39,137 bases of DNA, taken from the NCBI GenBank assembly GCA_902617825.1, contig CACMYE010000008.1:1-39137 (forward strand), written 5' to 3'. Below are positions 1 to 9,872 of this stretch, one piece after another (position 1 is the stretch's first letter; each line of letters begins with the position of its first letter). The position numbers and the translations under genes were made by a program. The notes below the pieces were generated by a model. That model saw only the letters and a list, made by a program, of their open reading frames with translations, did no database searches and was not told the DNA's origin. This DNA comes from an uncultured Pelagibacteraceae bacterium (GTDB lineage Bacteria > Pseudomonadota > Alphaproteobacteria > Pelagibacterales > Pelagibacteraceae).

Positions 1-730
1 AATAAATGTTAATTAATGAATAAAAATCAGCATCTCTAATGTACCCTTTTTGAAGTGATAATTGTATTGGTTCAAAAAAGTTTATCAATGGATCTGAATT
101 AGTAAAAGAAAAATAAACAAACCAGCCGATTAAATAAGGTATAATAGAAATTAAAAAATTTTTATATTCTTTATTAGCTATAAAGTTTAAAAAAATAACG
201 TATCCCGAACTATATTTTATATATGAAAATCCAGAAAAAAAATTTGCTAACCTTGAATTTGCAATGAAGGGCAACATCATAAAAAACATCACAAATAGAC
301 TTTGCTGACCATAATTTAAAGTCATTCTTGTTGGATAACAGGTAATAAAAATTAAAATTAATAATATACTTTTATATTTTGATAATTTTAAATATCTGCA
401 GGCTGCAATTGGAATTAAAAAAGCAAACAAAATATTTGTAACCAACCACATTAACCTTGCTTTTTCCCATTCTAGAATAGAAAAAGGATATAAAATTACA
501 TGAAGTATATGCGCATACTCACCATTTTGACATAAAAAATCTCCCTTACCATTCAAAATAAACTTTTGGTAGTGGTTTACACCCTCCCAAAATAAAACTG
601 AAGGTTGCCATTGAAAATCGCATCCATTTACCAATCCCTTACTTATGGTGTTTATAAAAGACAAGATTGAAACAATAATGAGAAGATTTAAAAAGATTAA
701 TTTATTTTTAATAAAAAAATTTGATATCAT
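1..730 (-). CDS. GT87-like membrane glycosyltransferase, partial (N-terminal part)
   Basis: An open frame starts at ATG 728-730 and runs off the left edge, so about 243 N-terminal residues are visible. It opens with a short basic segment, a first membrane helix (about residues 10-28), a loop with a G-C-D-F-Q-W motif near residue 37, then several very hydrophobic Phe/Ile/Leu-rich helices. An acidic residue in the first loop followed by many membrane spans is the layout of GT-C fold, GT87/DUF2029-type polyprenyl-phosphate-dependent mannosyl/glucosyltransferases. Such enzymes transfer sugars to lipid or wall glycans at the inner membrane. The start codon directly abuts the stop codon of the upstream oxidoreductase gene (731-733), so the two are probably co-transcribed. 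The family call is from layout and composition only; the substrate is unknown. Another multi-spanning GT-C protein is possible. Confidence 0.55.
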   Translation of the reverse strand, partial: MISNFFIKNKLIFLNLLIIVSILSFINTISKGLVNGCDFQWQPSVLFWEGVNHYQKFILNGKGDFLCQNGEYAHILHVILYPFSILEWEKARLMWLVTNILFAFLIPIAACRYLKLSKYKSILLILIFITCYPTRMTLNYGQQSLFVMFFMMLPFIANSRLANFFSGFSYIKYSSGYVIFLNFIANKEYKNFLISIIPYLIGWFVYFSFTNSDPLINFFEPIQLSLQKGYIRDADFYSLINIY

Positions 731-2035
731 TTATCCCTGATTTTTAATCAACCCATACTGATAGTTTCTTGCTTCAGTTACTTCAGGTGGAAGACTTAGC
801 TCAACATCATCTAATCGTATAATCTCATCCTTACTTATATCTCTTTTTAATAAAGCATTATCTGTAAGGCCTAGAGGTAAAATCATTTCTTTTTTTGATT
901 TTTCTGAGGTAATTAATTTACCTCTTGCACAAAAACCACCTTCTCCATCAAGCTTGTCCCCTGCTTTTAGGTTTTTTTTAGCAAAACTTGCTACATCAGA
1001 ATTATAATTTTTTGTATATCCTGTTGCTCTATTGTCTAGTGCTATTGAATAAACTGATTGTGCCAACTCTAAACCAATATAATGATAAGGTCTCCAGATT
1101 GCTGAATAGTTTCCAGATGCGTCTGTAACCATTCCATAATCTTTAAAACAATTTTTTACATATTCGTTCTGTGCTTTAATAACAATATACACACCCCATC
1201 TTAAATCATTTGGAATATCTTTTTTTTCTAAATCTATACTTGAAATAACTTCCACTTGCCCATCAAATTCAATTAATCCACCGTCATTTTTTGGAATCAT
1301 TTTTTTTGCAATATCATAAACACCAACTGGTGGAAAAGTTAATCCGTTACTTGGGCACTTAAGATTAGCTGCATTACTAACTGCACACATTTCAATTGCA
1401 GATTTATCTCCGCATAAAAAACTATTAAACATTTTTGGGTTCATTCCAGACTCTTTCTCAGCTCTCTCTTTAGTTAAACCATAATGACCCCAAACAGTAT
1501 CTGGTGTGGAATATTCAAAAGTTGGGTGATATTTTGTTCCTTTACCAGCACAAACTATTGAGAAACCATTTAATCTTGCCCATTCTATTTGTTCAAGAAT
1601 TAATGATGGTTGATCTCCATAAGCCATTGAGCAAATTACCCCTTTGTCTTTTGCAAGATCAGATAAATATTTCCCACAAGTTATATCTGCTTCTACATTT
1701 ACTAATATAACATGTTTCTTGTTTTTAATTATTTTCGTTGCATGTACAGTGCCAACTATTGGATTTCCTGTTGCCTCAATAAAAATTTCTATATCTCTAT
1801 CAAGAACTTCATCTAATGAATTTGAAAAATTAATCTCATCAATTATTTGTTCGTTTAATCCACTTTTTAGACAATTCTTCTTTGCTTGATCTATATTGAT
1901 ATCAACTATGGTATCTATTTGGATTTTATCTAAATGATTATATTGTGCCAAAAACATACTCACAAATTTACCACACCCAATAAAACAAATTTTTATTGAG
2001 TTTTTTCGATTTTCTAATTTTGTGTGTAAAAACAT
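731..2035 (-). CDS. Homoserine dehydrogenase-like NAD(P)-dependent oxidoreductase with C-terminal SAF domain (COG4091 type)
   Basis: 434 residues. The N-terminus is a Rossmann nucleotide-binding fold with the glycine-rich turn I-C-F-I-G-C-G-K-F at about residues 16-24, followed by the strand ending V-D-I-N and the E-A-T-G-N-P motif near residue 88 typical of homoserine dehydrogenase-like proteins. The middle holds a G-D-Q-P segment and a G-K-G-T-K-Y-H-P motif. The last 90 residues (G-D-K-L-D-G-E-G-G-F... to the end) look like an SAF domain. This is the architecture of COG4091 'predicted homoserine dehydrogenase' proteins. It lacks the C-terminal regulatory ACT domain of biosynthetic homoserine dehydrogenase, so a role in a sugar-acid or polyol pathway is at least as likely. 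The gene is followed without a gap by the GT87-like gene. Substrate unassigned. Confidence 0.75.
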   Translation of the reverse strand: MFLHTKLENRKNSIKICFIGCGKFVSMFLAQYNHLDKIQIDTIVDINIDQAKKNCLKSGLNEQIIDEINFSNSLDEVLDRDIEIFIEATGNPIVGTVHATKIIKNKKHVILVNVEADITCGKYLSDLAKDKGVICSMAYGDQPSLILEQIEWARLNGFSIVCAGKGTKYHPTFEYSTPDTVWGHYGLTKERAEKESGMNPKMFNSFLCGDKSAIEMCAVSNAANLKCPSNGLTFPPVGVYDIAKKMIPKNDGGLIEFDGQVEVISSIDLEKKDIPNDLRWGVYIVIKAQNEYVKNCFKDYGMVTDASGNYSAIWRPYHYIGLELAQSVYSIALDNRATGYTKNYNSDVASFAKKNLKAGDKLDGEGGFCARGKLITSEKSKKEMILPLGLTDNALLKRDISKDEIIRLDDVELSLPPEVTEARNYQYGLIKNQG

Positions 2036-2043
2036 AAAAAATT

Positions 2044-2445
2044 TTAAGGTTTCAATGCTTTATTAAGATACATTTTATTAAGTTTACAATCTCTATATCC
2101 TTTTTTAACAACATTTAAATACCTTTCTGTTGGAAACTTAAATGGTGATTTTTTAACCATTGTATAAGTCATTACTTTTTTTCCATAATAATAAAAATAA
2201 TATTTTTTATAAAGTATAGGAAAGTCCTCATATACGTCTAATTTTTTTTCATCACTTTTTGAAATTTCAAAAAGAGCTCCAGGTACAATTGAGTTTTTTT
2301 TAATTTCGATATCAGCAGCTCTGTATTTGCTTCTAAAAGTTAGTCTGAAGTCTTTTAAATTAATTTTTTTTAAAAAAATACTATCCTTACATCTTCGTTT
2401 CATCTGGAAGTGATGTAGATTACTACCATAAGCAAAATAAAGCAT
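2044..2445 (-). CDS. Gamma-glutamylcyclotransferase (GGCT/AIG2-like) family protein
   Basis: 133 residues. The N-terminal L-Y-F-A-Y-G-S-N-L motif (Y-G-S-N at residues 6-9) is the substrate-binding loop of the GGCT-like fold, and Glu73 in V-Y-E-D-F-P sits where the family has its catalytic glutamate. Members of the fold release 5-oxoproline from gamma-glutamyl compounds; many bacterial members have no proven substrate. The start ATG shares one base with the stop of the upstream CinA-like gene (TAATG at 2443-2447 read on the minus strand), showing translational coupling. The next gene downstream begins after an 8-bp gap. The fold call is good; the reaction is inferred from the family. Confidence 0.75.
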   Translation of the reverse strand: MLYFAYGSNLHHFQMKRRCKDSIFLKKINLKDFRLTFRSKYRAADIEIKKNSIVPGALFEISKSDEKKLDVYEDFPILYKKYYFYYYGKKVMTYTMVKKSPFKFPTERYLNVVKKGYRDCKLNKMYLNKALKP

Positions 2446-3194
2446 TACCTCTCTACTACTTCAATTTTTTTTGCATTAACAAATTTTAAAATTTGCGAAT
2501 TGCATAAATCTATTTTCGATTGATCCTCAGATCTAATTACAATTGAAACACCTAATTTTCCTGCATGGAAAAAAGGATAACTACCTATCTCAACATCTTG
2601 ATTATCATTTTGTACTTTAGTTAATGAGTTTGCTATTTCACTTTCAACTGTTCTTAAACTTATTGTATGACTTTTAATTGGTTCTCCACCAACTATAGTA
2701 TTCGTCAAACCACCTAACATCGATTTTAAAATAGATGGTACACCTGGCAAACAAAATACATTCTCAATATTAAATCCAGGAGCACCACTTGTTGGGTTTA
2801 AAATTAAATTTGCGTTTTCAGGCATCCAACACATTTTTTGTCGCCCTTCATTAAATTCGCCTGGTTTGTAGTATGCTTCTAAAATTTTAAATGCTTCTTT
2901 GTGTATTTCGTATTTTATTCCAAAGGTTTTTGAAACAGATTGAGCAGTGATATCATCATGCGTAGGGCCTATACCTCCAGTTGTAAAAACATAATCATAA
3001 GTTGTTTTTAAGAAAGATAATGTATCTACAATTGTTTTTTCAATATCTGGTATTACTCTAACCTCCTCTACTTTTACACCAATTGAATTGAGCCAAACTG
3101 CTATTGTTGACGTATTGGTATCTTGTGTTCTGCCTGACAATATTTCGTTACCGATTATTAGTATAGCGGCATTAACTTTTGTTTTTTTGCTCAT
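2445..3194 (-). CDS. cinA: CinA-like protein, molybdopterin-binding-domain family (COG1058), N-terminal domain only
   Basis: 249 residues. The N-terminal A-A-I-L-I-I-G-N-E-I-L-S-G-R stretch and T-T-G-G-I-G-P-T-H-D-D (71-81) are the hallmarks of the MoCF/MogA-like domain at the front of CinA. Full CinA proteins are about 400 residues and carry a C-terminal nicotinamide-nucleotide deamidase domain; that domain is absent here, so this is the stand-alone COG1058 form. Such proteins have been linked to ADP-ribose/NAD-related pyrophosphatase activity; the exact role here is inferred. It is divergent from sfsA with only 20 bp between the two start codons, and is translationally coupled to the downstream GGCT gene. 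No Shine-Dalgarno sequence precedes the start. Confidence 0.8.
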   Translation of the reverse strand: MSKKTKVNAAILIIGNEILSGRTQDTNTSTIAVWLNSIGVKVEEVRVIPDIEKTIVDTLSFLKTTYDYVFTTGGIGPTHDDITAQSVSKTFGIKYEIHKEAFKILEAYYKPGEFNEGRQKMCWMPENANLILNPTSGAPGFNIENVFCLPGVPSILKSMLGGLTNTIVGGEPIKSHTISLRTVESEIANSLTKVQNDNQDVEIGSYPFFHAGKLGVSIVIRSEDQSKIDLCNSQILKFVNAKKIEVVER

Positions 3195-3214
3195 ATTATA
3201 TGTATAATTTAGAG
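3195..3214. promoter_or_regulatory. 20-bp divergent promoter region between cinA and sfsA; both transcripts probably leaderless
   Basis: The whole gap between the two start codons is 20 bp. On the plus strand it holds a perfect TATAAT (3203-3208) six bases before the sfsA ATG, so transcription would begin at or next to the A of ATG. On the minus strand TATACA (3206-3201) lies six bases before the cinA ATG, with TTGGTA (3228-3223) 16 bp further upstream inside sfsA; a second TATAAT (3200-3195) touches the cinA ATG. There is no room for a Shine-Dalgarno sequence on either side. The boxes are seen directly; leaderless transcription is inferred. Confidence 0.55.
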
Positions 3215-3913
3215 ATGGAATTTACCAAGTCTTTAGTAAAAGGCAAATTAATCAGACGATATAAAAGATTTTTTACTGATGTAAAGTTGCAAAAAGAAAC
3301 TGTGACAGCACATTGTCCAAATACAGGATCTATGAAAGGATTATTAGAAGAAGGTAATGATGTTTATTTACTTCCAAATAATGATCCTAAAAAGAAGCTT
3401 AAGTATGGACTTGAAATTATAAGGTCACGGAAAAATTTAGTTGGTGTAAATACCCACATGGCAAACAAAATTGCTAAACATGGTCTAGAAAATAACCTGA
3501 TAAATGAACTTAAAAATATAGATTTAATAAAGCCAGAGGTATTTTTTAATAAGGAAACGCGTTTTGACTTTTTACTTGAGAAAGGTGACCAAAAAAGCTT
3601 TGTTGAAGTTAAAAATGTGACTTTATTCAGGAATATGGACACATCAGAATTTCCAGATGCTGTCACATCACGCGGATCAAAACATTTATTAACCCTTATT
3701 GATGCCATAAAAAAAGGCTATAAAACATATCTATTATTTTTAGTTCAAATTCAAAATATGAAATATTTTAAAATAGCTAAAGATATAGATGAACAGTATT
3801 ACAAAAACTACATTTTAGCTAAAAAAGCTGGAGTAAATTTTTTAGCTTACAGCTGTGATATTAGTTCAAAAAAAATTTTTATAGATAAAAAACTTAAAAT
3901 AATTGATGAATAA
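3215..3913 (+). CDS. sfsA: SfsA family protein (sugar fermentation stimulation protein)
   Basis: 232 residues from ATG 3215. This start is chosen because SfsA proteins characteristically begin M-E-F-x-x-x-L-x-x-x-x-L-I-x-R-Y-K-R-F; an in-frame start 36 bases upstream would add a non-conserved tail overlapping cinA. The T-V-T-A-H-C-P-N-T-G-S-M segment and the later F-V-E-V-K-N-V-T and F-P-D-A-V-T-S-R-G motifs match the family, which has an OB-like N-terminal part and a nuclease-like (PD-D/ExK-type) C-terminal core. E. coli SfsA affects maltose gene expression and binds DNA; the function here is not established. It is the first gene of the purine-synthesis run and overlaps the start of map by eight bases. 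Confidence 0.88.
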   Translation: MEFTKSLVKGKLIRRYKRFFTDVKLQKETVTAHCPNTGSMKGLLEEGNDVYLLPNNDPKKKLKYGLEIIRSRKNLVGVNTHMANKIAKHGLENNLINELKNIDLIKPEVFFNKETRFDFLLEKGDQKSFVEVKNVTLFRNMDTSEFPDAVTSRGSKHLLTLIDAIKKGYKTYLLFLVQIQNMKYFKIAKDIDEQYYKNYILAKKAGVNFLAYSCDISSKKIFIDKKLKIIDE

Positions 3914-4676
3914 TTATAAAGAAAAATTTGAAAAAATGAAAATTGCTGGGAACCTTGCAGCGAGAACTTTAGATATGTTAACTGAAAATATAAAAGAAGG
4001 AATTTCTACAGACTACATTGACAAATTAGGTTATGAATACATAAAAGATAATGGTGGTCATTCTGCACCACTTTACTATCGAGGGTTTACAAAATCTTTA
4101 TGTACCTCTTTAAATCATGTTGTTTGTCATGGAATACCTTCAGATAGAATTTTACAAGAAGGCGATGCAGTAAATGTAGATGTAACTGCAATAGTCGATG
4201 AACATTACGGTGATACGAGTAGAATGTTTTGCATTGGTAAAACACCAGTAAAGTTAAATAATCTTATAGATACAACATATGAGTCAATGATGAGAGCTAT
4301 TAAAATATTAAAACCGGGAATTAAGTTAGGAGATATTGGATATACAATTCAATCATTTGTTGAGGAGAAAGGTTTTTCTGTAGTGAGAGATTTTTGTGGT
4401 CATGGAATTAGCACAACATTTCATGAATCTCCAAATATATTACATTACGGAAGTAAAAATACAGGTATGGAACTTAGGCCTGGAATGACATTTACTATTG
4501 AGCCTATGATCAACTCAGGAAAATATGATGTAAAGATGTTAAATGATGGTTGGACAGCTGTTACAAAAGATAAATCTTTATCTGCACAATTTGAACATAC
4601 GTTAGGAATTACTGAAAATGGTTATGAAATCTTTACAGAATCTGCTAAAGGTTATTCAAAGCCTCCATACTTATAA
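3906..4676 (+). CDS. map: Type I methionine aminopeptidase
   Basis: 256 residues from ATG 3906; a TTG three bases upstream is in frame, but the ATG is the simpler start. The five metal ligands of the pita-bread fold are all visible and correctly spaced: Asp92, Asp103 (in G-D-T-S-R), His166 (C-G-H-G-I), Glu199 (T-I-E-P-M) and Glu230 (Q-F-E-H-T). His73 in N-H-V-V-C-H-G-I-P is the usual substrate-contact histidine. The enzyme removes the initiator methionine from nascent proteins in the cytosol. Its start lies inside the 3' end of sfsA and purB begins three bases after its stop, so it is embedded in the sfsA-pur transcript. Confidence 0.95.
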   Translation: MNNYKEKFEKMKIAGNLAARTLDMLTENIKEGISTDYIDKLGYEYIKDNGGHSAPLYYRGFTKSLCTSLNHVVCHGIPSDRILQEGDAVNVDVTAIVDEHYGDTSRMFCIGKTPVKLNNLIDTTYESMMRAIKILKPGIKLGDIGYTIQSFVEEKGFSVVRDFCGHGISTTFHESPNILHYGSKNTGMELRPGMTFTIEPMINSGKYDVKMLNDGWTAVTKDKSLSAQFEHTLGITENGYEIFTESAKGYSKPPYL

Positions 4677-4679
4677 TTA

Positions 4680-5972
4680 ATGATTAAAAGATACTCGCGT
4701 AAACAATTAACTGACATTTGGTCAGAGGAAAATAAATATAAAATTTGGCTAGATGTTGAAATTGCTGCAGCAGAAGCGATGGAAAAACTTGGCCAAATTC
4801 CAAGAGGAGTTGCTTCAACTGTAAAAAAAAAAGCTAAAATTAATGTTTCAAGAATTCATAAAATAGAGTCTGAAGTTAAACATGATGTAATAGCATTTTT
4901 AACATCTGTTACAGAAAAAGCTGGAATTAAAGCTAGATATCTTCACCTGGGAATGACATCTTCTGATGTGTTAGATACATCTTTCAATATTCAACTAGTT
5001 CAATCAGGAAAAATTATTCTAAATGATGTTGATCAAATTTTAAAAGTTTTAAAAAGACAGGCTAAAAAATATAAATTAACTCCTTGCATGGGTCGAAGCC
5101 ATGGAATTCACGCTGAGCCAGTAACCTTTGGGTTAAAATTGGCCTCTTTTTATGAGGAGTTTAAAAGAAATAGAAAAAGATTAAAGGATGCAATTGATGA
5201 AGTATCAACTTGTGCAATTTCTGGAGCTGTTGGGACATTTGCAAATGTTGATCCAAAAGTTGAAAAGCATGTAGCAAAAAAACTAGGTTTAAAAGTAGAG
5301 CCAATTTCATCTCAAGTAATACCAAGGGATAGACATGCATTCTATTTTTCAGTACTAGGAATTATTGCTGGTTCAATAGAAAGAGTTGCAATTGAAATTA
5401 GACACCTTCAGCGAACAGAAGTTTATGAATTGCAGGAATATTTTTCTAAAAATCAAAAAGGTTCATCAGCTATGCCTCACAAAAAAAATCCTATTTTAAG
5501 TGAAAACTTAACTGGACTTGCAAGGATGGTAAGAAGTGCAGTGATGCCAGCTTTAGAAAATATTGCTCTTTGGCATGAAAGAGACATTTCTCATTCAAGT
5601 GTAGAGAGAAATATTGGTCCAGATGCTAATATCACAACAGATTTTGCTTTAGCAAGACTTACAAACATTTTAGATAATATGATTGTATATCCAAAAAGAA
5701 TGCTAGAAAATTTAAACATAACTAGAGGATTAATTTTTTCTCAAGAAGTTATGTTAGAACTAACAAAATCTGGGCTGAGCAGAGAGAAATCCTATAAAAT
5801 GGTGCAAAACTATGCAAAAAGATGTTTTGCGGAAAATTTAAATTTATATGATGTTCTTTTAGAGGATAAATTGATTATGAATAAAATTTCACAAAGAAAA
5901 CTAAAAACTATTTTTAATTATTCTAAGCATTTTAAAAATGTAAATTTAATCTTTAGAAGAGTTTTTAAATAA
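4680..5972 (+). CDS. purB: Adenylosuccinate lyase
   Basis: 430 residues, the usual length. It begins M-I-K-R-Y-S-R... with the W-L-D-V-E helix of the family. The lyase signature [11 protein letters not shown] (about 261-271) carries the catalytic serine loop, and the H-L-G-M-T-S-S-D-V segment (about 90-98) and [10 protein letters not shown] give the other active-site residues. It catalyses both fumarate-releasing steps of purine synthesis: SAICAR to AICAR, and adenylosuccinate to AMP. Its stop codon overlaps the purC start by one base (TAATG), so product and substrate enzymes are translationally coupled. Confidence 0.95.
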   Translation: MIKRYSRKQLTDIWSEENKYKIWLDVEIAAAEAMEKLGQIPRGVASTVKKKAKINVSRIHKIESEVKHDVIAFLTSVTEKAGIKARYLHLGMTSSDVLDTSFNIQLVQSGKIILNDVDQILKVLKRQAKKYKLTPCMGRSHGIHAEPVTFGLKLASFYEEFKRNRKRLKDAIDEVSTCAISGAVGTFANVDPKVEKHVAKKLGLKVEPISSQVIPRDRHAFYFSVLGIIAGSIERVAIEIRHLQRTEVYELQEYFSKNQKGSSAMPHKKNPILSENLTGLARMVRSAVMPALENIALWHERDISHSSVERNIGPDANITTDFALARLTNILDNMIVYPKRMLENLNITRGLIFSQEVMLELTKSGLSREKSYKMVQNYAKRCFAENLNLYDVLLEDKLIMNKISQRKLKTIFNYSKHFKNVNLIFRRVFK

Positions 5973-6757
5973 TGAAAAAAGGAAAAAAAATATATGAAGG
6001 AAAGGCTAAAATTATTTATTCTACAAGTGATAAAGATTTAGTAATTCAATACTTTAAAGACGATGCTACAGCTTTTAATAATCAAAAAAAATCTACTATT
6101 GAGGGAAAAGGAGTTTTAAATAATAGAATTTCTGAACACATACTTTCAAAACTCTCACAAATTGGTATCAAAAATCACTTAGTTAAGAGACTAAATATGC
6201 GGGAACAAGTAGTTAAACTTGTTGAGATTATACCAATCGAATTTATTGTGAGAAATGTTGCAACAGGATCATTAACAAAAAGACTTGGAATTGAAGATGG
6301 CACTATATTAAAGGAGCCTTTAATTGAATATTGTTTAAAAGATGACAAGCTTGGCGATCCATTAATTGCTGAGGAACATATTCTTGCGTTTGATTGGGCA
6401 TCTAAAACAGAAATAGAAAAAGTTAAAAAAATGATTTTAAGAATTAATGATTTTATGATTGGCATGTTTGGAGGTGTTGGAATTAAACTAATAGACTTCA
6501 AATTAGAATTTGGAAGACTAACTTCCAATGGAAAGAAAGAAGTAATTTTAGCTGATGAAATTAGTCCAGATACTTGTAGATTATGGGATAGTGTCACAGA
6601 TAAAAAATTAGACAAAGACAGGTTCAGAAAGGATCTCGGAGACTTAATCCCGGCTTATACAGAAGTTGCTAAAAGACTTGGTATCCTTCACGAACAATCC
6701 AACTTAAGTGTAGTTAATGTAACAAAACTATCCTCAGTTAAAAGAAAACGTAAATGA
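5972..6757 (+). CDS. purC: Phosphoribosylaminoimidazole-succinocarboxamide (SAICAR) synthase
   Basis: 261 residues. It starts with the [12 protein letters not shown]-binding strand of PurC and contains the signature [14 protein letters not shown] at about 193-206, plus the conserved [11 protein letters not shown] region. It joins CAIR and aspartate using ATP to make SAICAR, the step just before PurB. A C-terminal basic tail (K-R-K-R-K) is present. It overlaps purB by one base upstream and purS by four bases downstream (ATGA at 6754-6757). Confidence 0.95.
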   Translation: MKKGKKIYEGKAKIIYSTSDKDLVIQYFKDDATAFNNQKKSTIEGKGVLNNRISEHILSKLSQIGIKNHLVKRLNMREQVVKLVEIIPIEFIVRNVATGSLTKRLGIEDGTILKEPLIEYCLKDDKLGDPLIAEEHILAFDWASKTEIEKVKKMILRINDFMIGMFGGVGIKLIDFKLEFGRLTSNGKKEVILADEISPDTCRLWDSVTDKKLDKDRFRKDLGDLIPAYTEVAKRLGILHEQSNLSVVNVTKLSSVKRKRK

Positions 6758-6996
6758 AAATATCAGTAATTATTACATTAAAAAAAGATGTGTTGGATCC
6801 TCAGGGTAAAGTTATTCATCAAGCTCTTGATGGAATGGGCTTTAATGATGTTAATGAAGTAAGACAAGGTAAATATTTCGAAATCGATACTAAAGAAACT
6901 AATCCTAAAAAAGCGAAAGATAAAGTTGAAGAAATGTGCAAAAAACTTTTAGCTAATCTTGTAATTGAAAATTACAAAATTATCGATGCACAATAA
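6754..6996 (+). CDS. purS: Phosphoribosylformylglycinamidine synthase subunit PurS
   Basis: 80 residues, the normal PurS size. The [11 protein letters not shown] turn and [10 protein letters not shown] segment are family features. PurS is the small dimeric subunit that bridges glutaminase PurQ and synthetase PurL in the three-part FGAM synthetase found in alphaproteobacteria and Gram-positives, where ammonia passes from PurQ to PurL. Its start overlaps the purC stop by four bases, and purQ starts three bases after its stop, so purS-purQ-purL are made together. Confidence 0.94.
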   Translation: MKISVIITLKKDVLDPQGKVIHQALDGMGFNDVNEVRQGKYFEIDTKETNPKKAKDKVEEMCKKLLANLVIENYKIIDAQ

Positions 6997-6999
6997 TTA

Positions 7000-7683
7000 A
7001 TGAAATCAGCAGTCATCACATTTCCAGGATCTAATTGTGATAGAGATATGGATGTTGCTTTAAAAAAATTTGGCTTCAGTAATAAGATGGTTTGGCATCA
7101 AGATGTCGAATTACCTAAAACTGATTTGGTAGTTTTGCCTGGTGGTTTTTCTTATGGAGATTATCTTAGATGTGGAAGTATGGCCTCTAAATCAAAAATT
7201 ATGCAATCAGTTATCAATTTTGCAAATTCTGGTGGAATGGTAATGGGTATTTGTAATGGTTTTCAAATTTTAGTTGAAACAGGATTGGTACCTGGAGTTT
7301 TGTTGAGAAATAAATACTTAGAGTTTATTTGTAAAAACGTTTTTGTTAAAATTAGTAACAAAAATAATTCTTATTTTAAAAATATTAATAAGAACATATT
7401 AGAACTTCATATTGCTCATAATGAGGGTAATTACTTTTGTACAAAAGATCAATTAAAGGAGATTGAGGATAACTCTCAAATTGCAATAAATTACTGCGAC
7501 CCAGAAGGTAAAATTGAAGAACCATTTAATCCGAATGGATCGATAAAAAATATTGCCGGAATTTTTAACAAAGAGAAAAATGTCTTGGGTATGATGCCTC
7601 ATCCTGAAAGAATGATTGACCCTTCTCTATCAGGTGACGATGGATCTATTTTTTTTAAAAACCTAATTAATAATTTAAAATGA
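7000..7683 (+). CDS. purQ: Phosphoribosylformylglycinamidine synthase, glutaminase subunit PurQ
   Basis: 227 residues, a class I glutamine amidotransferase. The nucleophile is Cys85 in M-G-I-C-N-G-F-Q, and the His201/Glu203 pair lies in M-P-H-P-E-R, completing the triad. The N-terminus [13 protein letters not shown] is diagnostic of PurQ. It releases ammonia from glutamine for PurL. The purQ stop TGA overlaps the purL ATG by four bases (7680-7683). Confidence 0.95.
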   Translation: MKSAVITFPGSNCDRDMDVALKKFGFSNKMVWHQDVELPKTDLVVLPGGFSYGDYLRCGSMASKSKIMQSVINFANSGGMVMGICNGFQILVETGLVPGVLLRNKYLEFICKNVFVKISNKNNSYFKNINKNILELHIAHNEGNYFCTKDQLKEIEDNSQIAINYCDPEGKIEEPFNPNGSIKNIAGIFNKEKNVLGMMPHPERMIDPSLSGDDGSIFFKNLINNLK

Positions 7684-9872
7684 TTATAAACGAAAAAATA
7701 GCTATCGATCATGGATTGAAAAAAGAAGAATATCAAAAAATCTGTGAACTTTTAAAAAGAACTCCCAACATTACTGAACTTGGAATTTTTTCAGCAATGT
7801 GGAATGAACATTGTTCCTACAAATCTTCAAGACTTCATTTAAAAAAATTACCAACAAAAGGTAAACAAGTCATTCAAGGACCTGGCGAAAATGCTGGTGT
7901 AATAGATATAGGAGATAATGATGCAATAGTCTTTAAAATTGAAAGCCACAACCACCCCTCTTTCATTGAACCTTATCAAGGTGCTGCTACCGGTGTTGGT
8001 GGAATAATGCGAGATGTGTTTACAATGGGTGCAAGACCGATAGCTAATTTAAATTCAATACACTTTGGATCAACGCAACATAAAAAAACAAAAAATCTAT
8101 TAAGAGGTGTTGTTCATGGAATAGGAGGTTATGGAAACTGCATGGGTGTTCCAACCATTGCAGGACAAACCAGTTTTGACAGCTCATATAACGGAAATAT
8201 TTTAGTTAACGCAATGACTTTAGGGTTGGTCAAAAAAGATAAGATTTTTTACTCAAAAGCAGCAGGTTTAAACAAACCCGTAATATATGTGGGATCTAAA
8301 ACAGGTCGTGATGGTATCCACGGAGCAAGCATGGCTTCAGCTAGTTTTGATGACAAAATTGAGGAAAAAAAACCAACAGTACAAGTTGGTGATCCATTTA
8401 CAGAAAAACTTTTACTTGAGGCATGTTTAGAATTAATGAGTGGAGATTCAATCATTGCCATCCAAGATATGGGAGCAGCCGGTCTTACTTCATCAAGTAT
8501 TGAAATGGCTTCAAAAGGAAATCTTGGAATAGAAATTAATTTAAACAAAGTTCCATGTAGAGAAACTAAAATGACACCTTACGAAATTATGCTTTCTGAG
8601 AGTCAAGAAAGAATGTTGATTGTTTTAGAAAATGGAAAAGAAGAAATGGCCAAAAAGATATTTGATAAGTGGAACTTAGATTTTGCTGTCATTGGAAAAA
8701 CAACAAAATCTAAAAAAATTGAACTATATTTTGATAATAAGAGAGTTGCCGACATACCTGTAAATACCCTTGTTGAAAATTCACCGATGTATGATCGTAA
8801 ATGGAAAAAAGCAAAACTTCCGAAAAAAAACAAAATAAAAAAAGAAGATATAAATAATTTAAAAATAATAGATGTCCTAAAAAAAATTTTAGCTAATCCA
8901 AATATTTGTAGCAAGGAATGGATTTGGAGTCAGTATGATCACACTGTGATGGGAGATACTATTCAAAAACCTGGAGGAGACTCTGGTGTGGTAAGAGTTC
9001 ATGGGACCAATAAAGCAGTTGCTGCTTCGGTAGACTCGTCAGCAGTTTATTGTTGGGCTCATCCTTTAACTGGAGGAAAACAAGTGGTGTGTGAAAGTTT
9101 TAGAAATTTAATTTCTGTTGGAGCAAAACCAATTGCTATTACTAATTGTCTAAATTTTGGTAGTCCTGAAAATGAGGAAAACATGGGAGAATTTGTTGAA
9201 TGTGTTCAAGGAATTGGAGAAGCAAGTTCTTATTTGAAATTTCCTATCGTGTCTGGAAATGTTTCTTTTTACAATCAAACAAAAGATCAAGGCATCAAAC
9301 CCACTCCATCTATAGGTGGAGTTGGACTTATAAAAGATTATTCAAAAATGATTACTATGGATTTTAAAGAAGTTAATAATATTGTTCTAGTTATAGGTAA
9401 AACAGAGGGACACATTGATCAAAGTTTATTTGCAAGGGTTATATTGGATGAAAAAAATGGTCCCCCACCAGAAATAAATTTATTTAACGAAAAAAATAAT
9501 GGCGAAACATTATTGAAGTTAATTGATAGTAATTTAATTAAAAGTGCACATGATGTTTCTCTAGGTGGAATAATTACTGCAGTATCAAAAATGTGTATTA
9601 AGAGTAATAAAGGTATAAACCTTAAAAAACCAAAATATTTAATTAACGAAATAGAATACTTTTTTGCAGAAGATCAGGGAAGATACATCATTGAAATTTC
9701 TAAAAAAGACCAAAAAAAAGTAATTGATATATTGGATAAAAACGCTGTTCATTATGATGAACTAGGAACAATTAATGAAAATATGCTATTTTTAAGTCAA
9801 AAGTCAAAAGTTACAATTGACGAATTAAAAAGTTCAAATACAAATTGGTTAATTAAATATATGAGCAAATAA
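7680..9872 (+). CDS. purL: Phosphoribosylformylglycinamidine synthase, synthetase subunit (small PurL)
   Basis: 730 residues, the small PurL type that works with separate PurS and PurQ rather than the 1,300-residue fused enterobacterial form. The conserved [13 protein letters not shown] (around His44) and the glycine-rich [15 protein letters not shown] and Q-D-M-G-A-A-G loops belong to the AIRS/PurM-like ATP-binding halves, which occur twice. It converts FGAR plus ammonia and ATP to FGAM. It overlaps purQ by four bases and bolA by one base. Confidence 0.95.
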   Translation: MIINEKIAIDHGLKKEEYQKICELLKRTPNITELGIFSAMWNEHCSYKSSRLHLKKLPTKGKQVIQGPGENAGVIDIGDNDAIVFKIESHNHPSFIEPYQGAATGVGGIMRDVFTMGARPIANLNSIHFGSTQHKKTKNLLRGVVHGIGGYGNCMGVPTIAGQTSFDSSYNGNILVNAMTLGLVKKDKIFYSKAAGLNKPVIYVGSKTGRDGIHGASMASASFDDKIEEKKPTVQVGDPFTEKLLLEACLELMSGDSIIAIQDMGAAGLTSSSIEMASKGNLGIEINLNKVPCRETKMTPYEIMLSESQERMLIVLENGKEEMAKKIFDKWNLDFAVIGKTTKSKKIELYFDNKRVADIPVNTLVENSPMYDRKWKKAKLPKKNKIKKEDINNLKIIDVLKKILANPNICSKEWIWSQYDHTVMGDTIQKPGGDSGVVRVHGTNKAVAASVDSSAVYCWAHPLTGGKQVVCESFRNLISVGAKPIAITNCLNFGSPENEENMGEFVECVQGIGEASSYLKFPIVSGNVSFYNQTKDQGIKPTPSIGGVGLIKDYSKMITMDFKEVNNIVLVIGKTEGHIDQSLFARVILDEKNGPPPEINLFNEKNNGETLLKLIDSNLIKSAHDVSLGGIITAVSKMCIKSNKGINLKKPKYLINEIEYFFAEDQGRYIIEISKKDQKKVIDILDKNAVHYDELGTINENMLFLSQKSKVTIDELKSSNTNWLIKYMSK

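Noticed and set aside
1504-1889. Plus-strand open frames opposite the SAF-domain oxidoreductase
   Set aside because: Antisense shadows of a well-supported gene with no family features or ribosome-binding site.
3179-3214. Upstream in-frame start that would extend sfsA by 12 residues
   Set aside because: The family starts at M-E-F-x-x; the extension is non-conserved and would overlap the start of cinA and cover the promoter.
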